Program-made: the position numbers and the translations under genes | Assembly (NCBI GenBank): GCA_036346205.1 | Contig: JARFJB010000751.1 | Location: forward strand, 1-64,000 | Source: Vesta saturnalis | Lineage: Eukaryota; Arthropoda; Insecta; Coleoptera; Lampyridae | Reading direction: 5' to 3' | Length of the DNA stretch: 64,000 nucleotides | Part shown: piece by piece, positions 1 to 11,426 of the stretch | How the letters are laid out: each line of letters opens with the position of its first letter | Position numbering within the stretch: position 1 is the first letter of the stretch | Notes under the pieces: generated by a model | What the model saw: only the letters and a program-made list of their open reading frames with translations | The model's database searches: none | Told to the model about the DNA's origin: nothing

Positions 1-499
1 TTTGTAATTGTGAATTTATTGAATTGTTAAGTTATTAAAAGATTTTCTGAATCCATGCCAACACATTAATTCACTTTTTGTCTGATATTTGTACATACTA
101 CATCCTCTTAAGACCCTTATACTGTAATGCAGTGTTTCCCAAACTTTTGACATATGTGCACCCCTTCTATATTTATCATAACGCTGAGTACCCCACTTCA
201 AAAACAAAATGGATGTATTTTAATAACAATCAAAATATATTTAATTTTCTGTTTTTGGTACATACACAAAATAAAAATAAATGAAAAATAAAATTATTCA
301 TAATAAAATATAAATAAAAGTTATATTATAAATAACATTTCTTTGGATCAATTGGAAGGATGAAATTGTTTGTGCTGAGATGACTGATCGTCATATTTTG
401 GTTCCCTTATTGTTAATTTTAATCTGAGATGCGGTTTCACATCTAATAGTCTGTTTCTTTTTTTCGACTTAATGTTTACAAATGCTGAAAAAGCAACTT

Positions 500-1525
500 C
501 ACATTAATCTCTCTCTCAGTCCTGTTTCCCTAAAGGGAATGTGGTGGTCTTCGTGATCGCATTAATATCTTGCTATCTGTCCTCAGCTAGTATATGCATT
601 GGCTTGCCACTCAACTGGGTTATTTGATCTATTCATCTTGGTGGAGAGCGTCCACGTGACTTTTTTCCTTCTACTCTGCCTTGAATGATGAGTTTTTCCA
701 TTGTATTTGGTTCCTTCTCATATTATGGCCAAAGTATTTCAGTATCCTAAGTTGAACTATGCTTGTGAGTCTCTTTTAAGTATTCATTTCGTCTAATATG
801 GAAGTATTAGTGCAGTGGTTTTGCCAGAATACATTTAACATTTTTCTCCAACATATCATCTCCGTAGCGTCTATCTTTCTTCTTTCGCTTTGTTGTAACG
901 TACAGGATTCACAACCGTAGGTCAGTATCAGAAATATTAGGCAGTAGACTAGTCTTATTTTTAGATTTCTGGACAGGTGTTGATCTTTCCATAGTTTGGT
1001 AAGTTTGGTCATCGCTATTTTTGTGAAGTCGCACCTGTGTTTAATTTCTACTTCTAGGTTGCCTGTGTTGGTAATTAGTGATCCTAGGTATATGTACCGC
1101 TCTACCATTTCAAATCTATCATCTTTACATGTGGTCTGTTATCGTTAATTCGATCAATTATCATTATCTTTGTCCTGGTCGATTTAGTTCCATGCCCAGT
1201 CTTTTGCTTTCATTTTCCACTCGTATAAATTTCAAGATGTTCTGTTCATTGCTCGCTAATAGAGCTGTGCCGTCCGCAAATCTCAAATTGTTGATTTTTG
1301 GCCGTTTATAGACACTCCATCTTTCCAATTTTCTAGAGCTTTCCTCATAATATATTCTCCATAAATATTAAACAGTTGAGGCGATAGTATACATCCCTGC
1401 CTGACTCGACACTGAGGATGAAAATCGTGAGAGTGTGTGTTATGTATTTTAATTTTACTATTGCTGCAGATATATAGCTGGTATATTAAGGATATTAAAT
1501 GGTTCCGGACACCCATTTCAGTCAG
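500..1525 (-). pseudogene. RTE-like non-LTR retrotransposon fragment (3' part of RT)
   Basis: Minus-strand translation of 1516-1283 gives a reverse-transcriptase segment with VRQGCILSPQLFN, the block just after the catalytic region in RTE-type LINEs. From 1108-776 comes the RT thumb region with YLGSLIT and LTYGCES. At about 690-575 a basic tail contains GRVEGKKSRGRSPPR. The order is right for one element read on the minus strand, but stops and frame changes separate the parts and the endonuclease is absent. It interrupts the C-terminal part of the surrounding hAT transposase, so it inserted later. Confidence 0.75.
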
Positions 1526-1559
1526 TATGGTCCATAGGTATCACGATTTGTTAAGTTTC

Positions 1560-2560
1560 ACATAAATATGAAGTTGGAAAAGGCAAGATGTATTTCAGAA
1601 CTTTCTGTTAAAACCGGATACACATGTTGCATTTGTAACCAGAATGATGTTAAAGTACACTCTTTATGTTTATTTTTCAAGAATCCGTAATTCCATCCGC
1701 ATGCGACAAACCTTCTGGCATGGATGTTGTGTTAATGTTAAACGGATATCTTATCCATTCAATGTTTTTGTTTAAATCAGGAAAATAGATTTTCAAGCCC
1801 ACTTGTAAACTCTCCAAATGCTGTGTTATGCATTTCAGAGTATCAGCATCAATTTTAGTAGCCGAACTTACTATAAACTTATGAAGAATTTAATTTTGGG
1901 AAGGCAGTGTTGACTTTACCTTGAACGTGAAACAATGAAATTTATTTGCCTTGTAAGGATAAGTTGAGGAAATTTAAAACAGAGAATATATCTGCCAGTA
2001 TGTCAGTTTACAAAACCATTTCCAGTCATGTAAACAGTTTCTCAACACAAATCTATCATGAAGAAAACAAGTTCAAACAACTGATTTAAAATTTTTCCTC
2101 GAGATATCCAACAAACATCGATGTGAAAAAGAATCTGGGTATGATCCAGATGTGTGACCTAGTAAAGGCTTGCAAAATAAAAAGTCGTTATGAATTTCTT
2201 GATTTTTTCGTATCTAACAAACGCCATAAGATTTGCAAAATTCGCAATATCAGTGGACTCACCGACTTTCAATGCATAATACCGACTTTGAGAAATATCG
2301 GATAATAACATCTGTTTTTATATTGTTAGACTTATCAATGATTCGTCAATGAACTGTATTATTTGAGCGAGGAACACGGTCAGAAGTTTGTTTCGCTCTT
2401 ATCTCCTATCATTACTTCTGCCATTATATTGGCTGCAGGTTTGATTAAAATTTCGCCAATGGTTTCCGCTGCACTACATTTTGCAATTAAAAGCGATACG
2501 CGATACCAAACTTCTAGTATTTTTTTATTGTTGACTCATGTCAAACCTCCCATTACTTTT
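1560..2560 (-). pseudogene. degenerate hAT transposase (ZBED5/SCAND3-like)
   Basis: Conceptual minus-strand translation shows, with many stops and frame changes, hAT blocks in the expected order: AAETIGEILIKPA-like text near 2480-2430, a PRSNNTVHRRI-like block near 2375, and a GESTDIANFANLMAFVRYEK block near 2265-2205. These correspond to the region before and around the first catalytic aspartate of ZBED5/SCAND3-type hAT transposases. No open frame longer than about 60 codons remains. The zinc-finger N-terminus is not recognisable. Confidence 0.6.
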
Positions 2561-3034
2561 CGAGACTGATTTAAATCCTTAAGTTTATTTTCAAAAAATC
2601 TATGGATTTATCTTTGTATTGATTACGCTTTGTCCCAAAATATATTTAATACAATTCTACTTTCATTCGCAGTCGTATTTATGTGTATTCAATTATTACA
2701 AACTGAAAATTTTGCAAAGTATATATTTTTCGTACAAGTAAATCAAATAAATACATTCACAAATGTGTTTTTATAATCCTTTCAATAAAAAAGTTATAAC
2801 GGATTGTTTTAAGTCAGTAAGTTGTAGATTAAAGTGCCATAACTGCTGCCCGCTAATGCGGTAAATTCGAATTTACTCTCCAGGTGACGTCATGTGCACG
2901 GCGGACTGATTTGCGAGTGCCAAGGATCTTATCTTGTGTTTATTGTATTATGGTGTAACGCGTACCCCCATCAAACTCTTCCCGTACCACTAAGAGTACG
3001 CGTACCACACTTTGGGAAACACACTGCTGTAATG

Positions 3035-4064
3035 CATTGGAAAGAAAATTAAGGTAAGATGAAATAGTAATAATTTTTACAGCTAATGGACTACAAAAAC
3101 ATCCAAATATTGTAGCGTCCCCCAGGTGCCATATCTTGAAAAGTGTAATTTGAATTTATTTGCAATAATGGAAATTCAAGAACAAAACAATCGCTAAGTG
3201 ATTTATCTTGACTTTACCGACAATAATGTTACTATTACTCAAATTAATTGCTTGCCTTACTTTGACTTTCCTAGCAATAATTAAAATATTAGAATTTATT
3301 TACAAGTCTGGTATTTAATTACGTTGTGCTATTGGAATTACATAGGCTGGATGAGGTAAGTGTTGCATCATGTGGGCCAGGTAAACAATGAAAATACTCA
3401 AATTAAAATTAACGAGCTTTGCCCAATGGTGGTTCAGCCCGTTAATATACTATTGTGGGAAAGAACCACCAATAAAACCCACTTTATTCATAAATATGTA
3501 ATTGCACAAGTACATTAATAAAAAAACACCATTAAATTAGGTTAAAGTGCATACAAAATTATAACATTAAGAGAAAAATAGATAAAAAGCAGTTCAGTTA
3601 CACATAAACACAAAAAAACCATGTAGTCACATCCACAATTGTGTCATAAATAAATCAGAATAAAAATCGTAATACTAAACGTGGCCCTTTAAAACCAATC
3701 ATGCCGGTCTTTAAGTAAATAAGCACATAAAACAATAAGGCAAATTACGGTGCATATAAAATACAACAACACTAAAATTGCACAGGTGATAATAATGTAT
3801 AGGCAAGGACAAAAGGAAATAGACAAGGCCCACGCCTCGCCTCTACACAAATATAAATATAAACAACAAACAAGGATGCTAATTCACACAAATACAAGAG
3901 TGAAGGAGCCCTGTACTGTCTTTTATTTTAGTAGATATCAGCTTAATGAGCCAGCGTGCGAATGAGATACCTTTGCAAGGCAATGCTCGATTTTTAATAC
4001 GTTGTATATGCTTGGAAAATTAGTTGCTACCAGCCTTAATTTATATAAAAATACCTAATTATAC

Positions 4065-4068
<4 letters not shown>
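3035..4068. other. no gene recognised
   Basis: AT-rich sequence with scattered stops in all frames. I see no splice-bounded coding block, repeat boundary or RNA-gene structure. The 71-codon frame at 3750-3965 has no family resemblance I recognise and is probably chance. Confidence 0.5.
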
Positions 4069-4116
<48 letters not shown>

Positions 4117-7100
4117 GCTGTTTAATTATTTTGATTTAATTATTTTAACTTAATTGGCTAGCAGGTGAATACTAAAATGTGGAAAAATATTTATATATTC
4201 TAATTATTTAATTTATACGACATGGGGATATTGGTTTCTTATTATAATATTAACAGACACAAAATATAATGCGCCGAACTAGTTCAGTAATCTCATTGGG
4301 GATAGGGTTCAATTGTATTTAATATTGATTGTTGGAAAAATAAATTAAATCTGAATATTCATGTAAATGATCAAATTGTATTTTATAATAAACAGTTACT
4401 ACGTGAAACCAACTTTGTTGAGATCTGCACAAAATACGCATGCGTTGCGCACTTAATACTGAAATAAATGTAGCCTGTCAAAAATTTCTGCGATTGATCT
4501 AAATTATTGAGCACAATTTTAATTTTGTTTGAGGTAAACAACACTGAATCGTCTACTTTTCAGATATTGACACGTGAATTCGTACACACATTTATACATT
4601 ATTTTAGAAAAATTAAATACAGGGCAAAAAAAATAAACAATGCAATAGGGTTATGATATAGAAATACACTCACATGTGTTGCTGCAAATTCTAAATGATG
4701 TTCATGCCGGGTTGGCCCACATCAAACGTTCCATAAATCGGTGATACTGCCTTGCTGTCCCAAATATGCTTCTTTACATTCCATTATTTCATCCAAATCA
4801 AATAACTGTTGGCTGATCTTCATGTGGTAAATACGATGTACTTACAATGCTCAAATACTTATAGGGAAGCACTTTATTTTATTTGTGTTTTTAAAATGTT
4901 GTATTATTTATTTACTAATTTCTCGAATTTAATTTTGTATTTTAAGTTCATATAGATTTTTGTATTCACTTGCACCTTTATTTTTAGATTCCATTATGAA
5001 GTGAAAATTCATTTTATGATCTTAATCACTATCAACAAAATAAACATCGAATCCAAAATACTTGAAGAATTTATTAACATACAAAAAATTGCACTTCACC
5101 CGATGTTTACACACGATCTTAAAAATCGAAACAATTACAATTTTATCGAACGATTGTGATCGGTAACCTTATTTTTAACTTTAGTTATAGGTTAAAGCAA
5201 TTGTTTCTGATAACTCAACTCTACGTCGATCGCGTTTCAATTCCGATAATGTTTACGAGAATTGTTACTTACATTTTTACACAAATCGCATTAACACAAT
5301 GACTTGTAAGTCACAAAAATTCAAAAAGCAAGAGAGTGAGAAATCAAGAGCAATTCATTCATTACACACAAAATATTTTAGCTTCTGATTGGTCTAAACA
5401 AAATTGTAAACTTAACTAAAACATAAATTATGCTATATCTTCTTTAATACAATTCGGATTTGATTTTTAATTACAGATTTGGAATCAGGGCAAAATTCCG
5501 CATAAAAAGACATCTCACAAGCCCTATTTTGCTTCGATAATTTTCGTTCTGACAATTTATAATCTAAATTTACTAATATCAAAAAAATCTTACATCCTAC
5601 AACTAAACTAATTACATATTCAAATTCCACATAAAAAACTATCAGAATACACTTATTTCAACCTATTTTATTTAAATTTTGCAAAATTTCCATCTTCCCA
5701 TATACCATTTAGGTAGTTAACTTAACTTTACTAATTTTATGTTTATATTACATATTTATCGTTAAATTCCTTGTTGAAATGAGGGAAACCTCCTATTGAA
5801 TGTTTTTATAATTTATTTGTAACAACCCTTTTTCGTGTTGTACTAAATTACACTTTAATTTTAGATCTTTCATTCATTTAGTAGTAAATATAAGAAAAAA
5901 GTTTTTAAGTTTTGCATTATAGGAATGAAGTAGGCAACTTAATTTGCATATCTTCATATCACATATCTTTTTAAGTGTATATTTCGTAAAGTTATATTTC
6001 CCTTTCCTTAAAAAAAATTGTATTCTGACTATTTGATCTGCGCAACGCGTAATCTTCTTTTCACATGATCTAACTTCGAAGCCTACATTTACTTCACTTC
6101 CTGGTGTAGCTGAAGCAGGAAGCGAGTTGTTTTCGTGGTTTTCACCTAAATTTTTGTGCAGAAGTGCCATCGGTTTAGATGGTAAGAGATCTTTTAGCTT
6201 GTTATATTTTAAATTAAAACATTTGCTTTTTTTAGTCACTTTTATATGGGACTTTTATATGTCATTTTTATGATGTTTACTAAAGTCACTTCAGTTTACT
6301 TCGTTTTTTCATTTTTTCTTTTATTATGGCACTTTAATTACATTTTAAATACGCAAGTAATTTCAATTGGTGCATACTTCCCATTGTATGTTGGCAATTT
6401 TTGCATACAAAATTTCAAAATAATGAAATATTTTAAGAAGAAATTATAATAATACTTCCAGTTATTGGGTGTGGCGGTTAAATGGTTACAAGAATTTACG
6501 CATGTTGATACAATAATGACATCACTGAGTTGACCGTTTCCAATTCATACGAACGAGGTATTTATATAATGATTGTTTCTTTTTCTTTACTATAAGCATA
6601 GTTTTAAGACCAATTTTATTTAATCATCATTATGGTAATAAACATAATTGCACATTGTTATTTTTTTATTTTCATAAAAGCTATTATTGTTACTAACTAG
6701 ATTTAACTATTCCTTATAAAGATAGTTTGGCGCTCGAGTTAACATTTTATTGTTTTTTTTTACATTGCATTTTTATTAATTAGGTGAAGAGAAAATAATT
6801 AAGCAGATTGGAATCAAGCAGCATTTAAGGTATTTGAGCAATCATTTTATTTTAACCCGCCCTATCTTAATCTACCGACTGGGCCAACGGCAGTGGCGAT
6901 TGTTATTTATTAATATTTTTTCATTAAATTTATTTGAACAATTGCTAATAGTTTAGAAGTAGCAGATTATACTGGCGCCGATTAATTTTGTTATTATATA
7001 TTTTAAACTTATCTTACCCTATAAAAATTATAATTTTGTGAAATTCTTACAAATAATACTTAACCTAACTTAACATAATTTTACTTTTCATTTGTGTAAT

Positions 7101-7778
7101 AACTGTTTATAACACTTGAAATGTTCATAAAATGTGTTCTTATATCTGCCTCTAACACCAATATTGTTCACTTGTATTCCATAGTTCTTAATTTTGTCAA
7201 TTCACATTTTCACATTGTTTAACTATTTTGTCAATTTTTGTATAGAATTTGCAATTTTATATTAAATATCACACGGCACAATTGTTGTTCATGTACTTAA
7301 TTATGTTTTAAGTCACTATCACTTCTTAGGCAGGTTTTATATACTTTGTCTTTGAAGTACAAATATACTATGTTCGTATCATACCCTTTCTTTCATATTT
7401 TAAATAGTTTATGCATTGTACCTAATACTATACATTCTACATATTATAATTATCATATTCCATGTGATCAGTATCTGATATGTGTTCAAAATATTAAAAT
7501 TCCTTGGATCAACTGAGAAATTACATAAATATGTTACACGAAACTAATCGTACCCATTACTATTTATAATGCTTTCTCACATGCTACTGGTATAGCTCAA
7601 TGCTTTTATGAAAATAACAATCATGTGCAAACCCCACAAAGCCTGTTTTGTCACATTAAAACCATAACTTTGCACTCGTAACTATATTTTTATTGAAAAC
7701 GAACTGTATACTTCCACAAATTTCTTGCCTACTATTGAAAATTTCAAACTCAATAGACTCTAGCCCCTTTATTAAACG

Positions 7779-7821
<43 letters not shown>
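4069..7821. repeat. (TA)n-bounded dispersed repeat, copy A
   Basis: The body is bounded by (TA)n tracts at 4069-4114 and about 7782-7821. It aligns by eye with copy B (11427-13616) and copy C (29341-31417). Shared landmarks are GGGGATAGGGTTCAATTG near the left end, ACGCATGCGT(T/C)GCG, CACATGT(G/A)TT(G/A)CTGCA, CGATGTTTACACACGATCTT, and a right end reading CTCTAGCCCCTTTATTA just before the second (TA)n. No transposase or RT is encoded. A 65-codon minus-strand frame at 5433-5630 is nearly identical to one in copy B (12465-12662) but absent from copy C. A 1.2-kb insertion interrupts this copy. Confidence 0.75.
5814..7000. mobile_element. unidentified 1.2-kb insertion in repeat copy A
   Basis: Copy B reads continuously from TTTTTATAATTTATT into TTAAACTTATTTTACTC (about 12815-12845). 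In copy A the matching words are separated by about 1.2 kb beginning TGTAACAACCC and ending GATTAATTTTGTTATTATA. The insert has a 121-codon minus-strand frame (5874-6239) that I do not recognise. Its ends are only weakly inverted (TGTAACAA / AATAACAAA), so the class is undecided. Confidence 0.5.
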
Positions 7822-7826
<5 letters not shown>

Positions 7827-9100
7827 TATGTTATTTATAGATTAATATTTGAAAAACGCATTAAAACTAACACCCCAAAGAAAATACAAATTGCCTAATT
7901 CAAAACAAAATGTACACGCAAGAATTATTTTAGACACAAACTGTTTACAATGAAGGTATTTAATTAGCCAACCTGATCTGGCTTCGTCGATACTCTAACT
8001 GTAACTAACTTTTCCCCGGTTTCAAAACTAACTACATTTACTCCCGCAATCAACCCCCATTTTTCAAGAGTAATAAAAAAACAACGAGAAACATTAATTT
8101 ACTTTGGAACAGTTTCATATTAATTATTGCACGTCTTAATTTTAAAAATATGCATTCGTCCGTAACAAGCGCTACATTAAGATCTCAAGTTTCAACGTAC
8201 CTCCAAAGATATCTTTTGATCGCGGTCTGTACCGACACAGTTTATTATTACATTTGTGAAGTTTTTACCACAAGAATGTGCCTACAGCGACTTTCAAAGA
8301 TTCGTTACACTACCTCAATAAAGGCAGTTCGAGCGAACATTTGTTTCTATCCTAACATGTGTTTTCTTTTCAACCTTACTCAAATATCAATTACGTAAAA
8401 TTTTAGAAAATAAATTTCCAGAAAACATCAAATTACGACTTAATATATAATAAAATATATCAAATACCGTTAACCCTTCTATCGCGGTAACAATTGCGAT
8501 TTGAATATGTTTATTATAATAATAAAATTTTCGCGTTCGGCTACCTACAATATATGTGAACGTTAATGTATCATCAAGGAGAAAGAAAACCTCAATAAGC
8601 TTCAAGTAGGCATATGTTGTTCTAAAATACGCCATATTCTCCCAACTCTTTTCATAGATGTCTTTTCTCAGCTAAAGTTTTTAATGATATGATTGTTTTC
8701 ACCAGTTCTTTACATATTAGAGCAAAAATTAAAAAAAGTCTAGTAAAGATCAATAATCATAAGGCGCTATCAGCTCTTAATTTATTGATAAATATTGAAG
8801 AGCAAGAACTGACTTATGAGAAATCTAGCAAGTACAATAAGTTTAATCATTCAGTTAAAATTATTAACTGATACTTATAAAATTCAACCACTAAATAAAA
8901 TGTACTTAATTGGTAATTCACTAAACTTAATAACAAAAAGTATTGTGTGTTTGCATGTGCGTGTGTGTGTACGTTAGTGTCCACGATAACTCCAGAACGA
9001 TAAAACGTACGTATTTGACATTTCGTATTTAAGGTTGGCTTAATTTCTTCCGGAACTGATTAGATTTTGGTAAAAATACAATCGGCGGAGTGGGATTTAT
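7822..9100. other. no gene recognised
   Basis: AT-rich intergenic sequence. Two 82-codon frames at 8150-8398 (plus) and 8387-8635 (minus) show no recognisable domain. A short GT-rich tract at about 8946-8972 is followed by the words CGATAACTCCAGAACGATAAAACG, a style of sequence seen in decayed insect repeats, but no boundaries are visible. Confidence 0.45.
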
Positions 9101-9108
9101 TAAAGCGG

Positions 9109-9178
9109 CCCGCACATGGTCAATAAATATATTGATCAATATTGGATAATAGTGATCATTATATTGACCATGTGCGGG
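9109..9178. repeat. 70-bp near-perfect palindrome at Harbinger end
   Basis: CCCGCACATGGTCAATA at 9109-9125 is the exact reverse complement of TATTGACCATGTGCGGG at 9162-9178. The interior, built on ATATTGATCAATATT, is also self-complementary. The whole block can fold into one long hairpin. Confidence 0.85.
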
Positions 9179-9384
9179 ATGTATTGAATTAATATTGAAG
9201 TCGATATCAAGATTGACGAAATTTTAATATTTTAACATGCGGACTTCAATATTGGTATGTGGTGGGGATGTTGATCAATATGTTGAAAATGTGCGGCCTA
9301 ACGTCAATATTTTCATCAGTATTGGGTTGCTGTGGGTAGTGGACGCAACGTTGTGTTCTGCTGATCCACCGGTTATTGACCGCC

Positions 9385-10785
9385 ATGACTGAAACTGGTG
9401 ATAAGGAAGAAGTGTTTTATTGAGACATTTGAGACGCTGCCTTTATTGTGGGATTCCCGTAATGCATCATATAAAAATAAAAAGAAAACATGCTGAAGCA
9501 TAGGAAACACTACTTGCCATATATCGACGTGTAAAACACGATGCAACCGCGAGAGACGTGAGCAAAAAAATAAATAGCCTAAGAAGCAACTACAGAAGGG
9601 AAAAAGTGATTGCATCCAAGCGGACTGGGAGTGCACCAGAAGATATTTGTGTCCCATCTTCTTGGACATATCATGCACTTCATTTTTTGCAAGGTTCAGA
9701 ACTTCCAGTTGCTACAATGAGGGAAATGTGGTAAATTTCTACAAACTTTATTAGTAAGTAAACACTAAATTATGGTAACAAATACATATAACTGTCACTA
9801 CTATCTGAATGTTTGTAAAGGTAATTAAACTTAAGCTTAACACTATCTACGTACTGGTTTGGGTTAATCATATTTGCCTTCATTATTTACATAATTACGG
9901 AATTCCAGTTTGGAAGAATCGCAGGTTTGGGTAAATTGAGCTCGTTGTTTTGTAAGAGTTTTCCAAATACGGAGTAGAACAGCACTCCACCATCTGACAT
10001 TTTACCATTCATACCTACATCAACCAGTATAAACTTTTTGTTCGCATCCACCACAGATAGTCAAATAATGCTGCTATCTATAACCTCTAAGCGGTGCGGA
10101 AATTTGCTAATTCCAAATTCGTCAGCAATCTTCATCCACTCTTCAGGGTTTGATGGAAACAGAAAAAAAAATCAACTTAGCAGATTTGACAATATCGTAT
10201 AGGTCGTTTAATTTTATTTCAGGACAGTGAAGACAGTCAGGCTTCGGTTGTTATTACTCCTTCATCTACATCCAGTGGCCCTAATCCAAACTCTTCGGCA
10301 GCTATTGAAACCCCGACACTAGTGGAATCGACACCGACTACAGGATCCTCTGTGACCTCAATTAAATCTCTAGCTGTACCCACTGCAAGAAAACGTCCTA
10401 AAGGTCCCGTCGCCAAACAAAACGAGCTTTTGTCCCTAACATGTAATTATTTATAAAGTCCGGATAAAGAAGACACAAATGACGAATTTGACAATAATGC
10501 TAAGGTATGGGCTCACAAGTTCAGAAACCTACAACCAAGCTAACGTATGTTTGCTGAGAGGAAATTAATGATATACTCTTTGAAGCAGGCCTGAATGCAT
10601 TGCACAGAAACTCTGTAAAAGTAAATGAAACAAGCACATTATCCGAGGTGCACACAGAACATCAACTTGCTTATGCCTCAACATACTCATCGGGAAGTTC
10701 TAATAATAGTTATTTCTCAGGTCTCGCCTTTTCACCCTATAATGTTGAGCATGTGCAGAGTGAATCTCCTCATATAGATTCATAA
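9385..10785 (+). pseudogene. MADF/BESS-type accessory protein of Harbinger element
   Basis: A first segment (about 9385-9730) starts MTETGDKEEVFY and, after several frame changes, runs through KKINSLRSNYRRE and PSSWTYHALHFL, which are MADF-domain blocks. After a probable intron (acceptor TTTATTTCAG near 10219) a Ser/Thr-rich linker and ARKRPKGP follow. A block RMFAERKINDILFEAGLNAL-like at about 10540-10600 is the usual C-terminal motif of Harbinger-encoded Myb/MADF proteins. The last open part, 10600-10785, ends with a stop. Stops in the first exon make it non-functional as read. Confidence 0.6.
9880..10155 (-). pseudogene. Harbinger nuclease (HARBI1-like) fragment
   Basis: Minus-strand translation from about 10150 gives EEWMKIADEFGISKFPH, then SVVDANKKFILVDVG, then GKMSDGGVLF and NNELNLPKPAILPN. 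These are the successive blocks of the Harbinger DDE nuclease around its first catalytic aspartate and the VD-anchored second block. A stop interrupts the frame at ID-SSII, and neither end of the enzyme is present. It lies inside the probable intron of the opposing MADF gene. Confidence 0.65.
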
Positions 10786-11426
10786 GTGTCTAGTTTTACT
10801 GCTATTAATTAATGATGTTGTTTCAATGGTGCTTAATAAGCAGTTTACATATTTCTTTCTAAGGTTTTCTTATTTTCATTATATGTGTAATAAAACAGTT
10901 CAAAATATATTTTTAGTTCATTATTATGTGTCACATTTCTATACTCGTTAGTACTTACCTTCATGTAATCTTTTAATACGTATATTAACGCCTCATAAGT
11001 CTCCATAATTGCGTAGCTTATTGTCCGTGGACCCATCAAAGTTGAATACTTCGAAGCTCCTCCCTGTTGCAAGATACCGGAGAGTAACTGCTAGATTCTA
11101 TGTAACGCATGGTAGTATCCTCACGCTTGATGTAAGTTGCATTCGAAAATAGTTATAGTGTATAAACGATTTCTCTTAGTAAATGCATGTGCCCATACCG
11201 TTTTTTTTTCATCCATTATTTAACCCATCGTTGACGGTTAACAACACGTTTCGCCTCTAAGCATAGTAAAATAGTTGCACATGCTATTTTCTTCTTATTT
11301 TTCATTATTTTAACCTCTCTACAACATAAACTTCAAATCCACGCACGCATGGTACAAATAGTAAATGACACTAAATATAAATATTGCAGAAACTATCGTC
11401 AATAATACTGAACGTGTGTGGTGTAA

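Larger units (their letters stand above)
130..3026. mobile_element. hAT transposon relic (ZBED5/SCAND3-like), TSD CTGTAATG
   Basis: The ends are imperfect inverted repeats beginning CAGTGTTTCCCAAACTTTTG on the left and CAGTGTGTTTCCCAAAGTGT on the right (read from the right end). They are flanked by a perfect 8-bp direct duplication CTGTAATG at 122-129 and 3027-3034, which is the hAT signature. Inside are minus-strand remnants of a transposase and a nested LINE fragment. The intact duplication with heavily mutated coding sequence suggests an old insertion whose ends have survived. Confidence 0.85.
9101..11426. mobile_element. PIF/Harbinger element relic, TSD TAA
   Basis: The left end AGCGGCCCGCACATGGTCAATA and the right end (read inward) CACCACACACGTTCAGTATT form a loose inverted repeat. 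Both are flanked by TAA at 9101-9103 and 11424-11426, the 3-bp target duplication expected of PIF/Harbinger. Inside are both hallmark genes of this superfamily: a plus-strand MADF/BESS-type protein and a minus-strand nuclease fragment. Subterminal DNA repeats the words ATGTGCGG and TCAATATT. Confidence 0.7.

Noticed and set aside
5874..6239. 121-codon minus-strand frame
   Set aside because: No family resemblance and located within an unidentified insertion; kept only as a remark there.
6465..6560. Possible tRNA-derived SINE (GTGGCGGTTAAATGG)
   Set aside because: A box-like word only; the expected B box GGTTCGAATCC is not present at the right distance.
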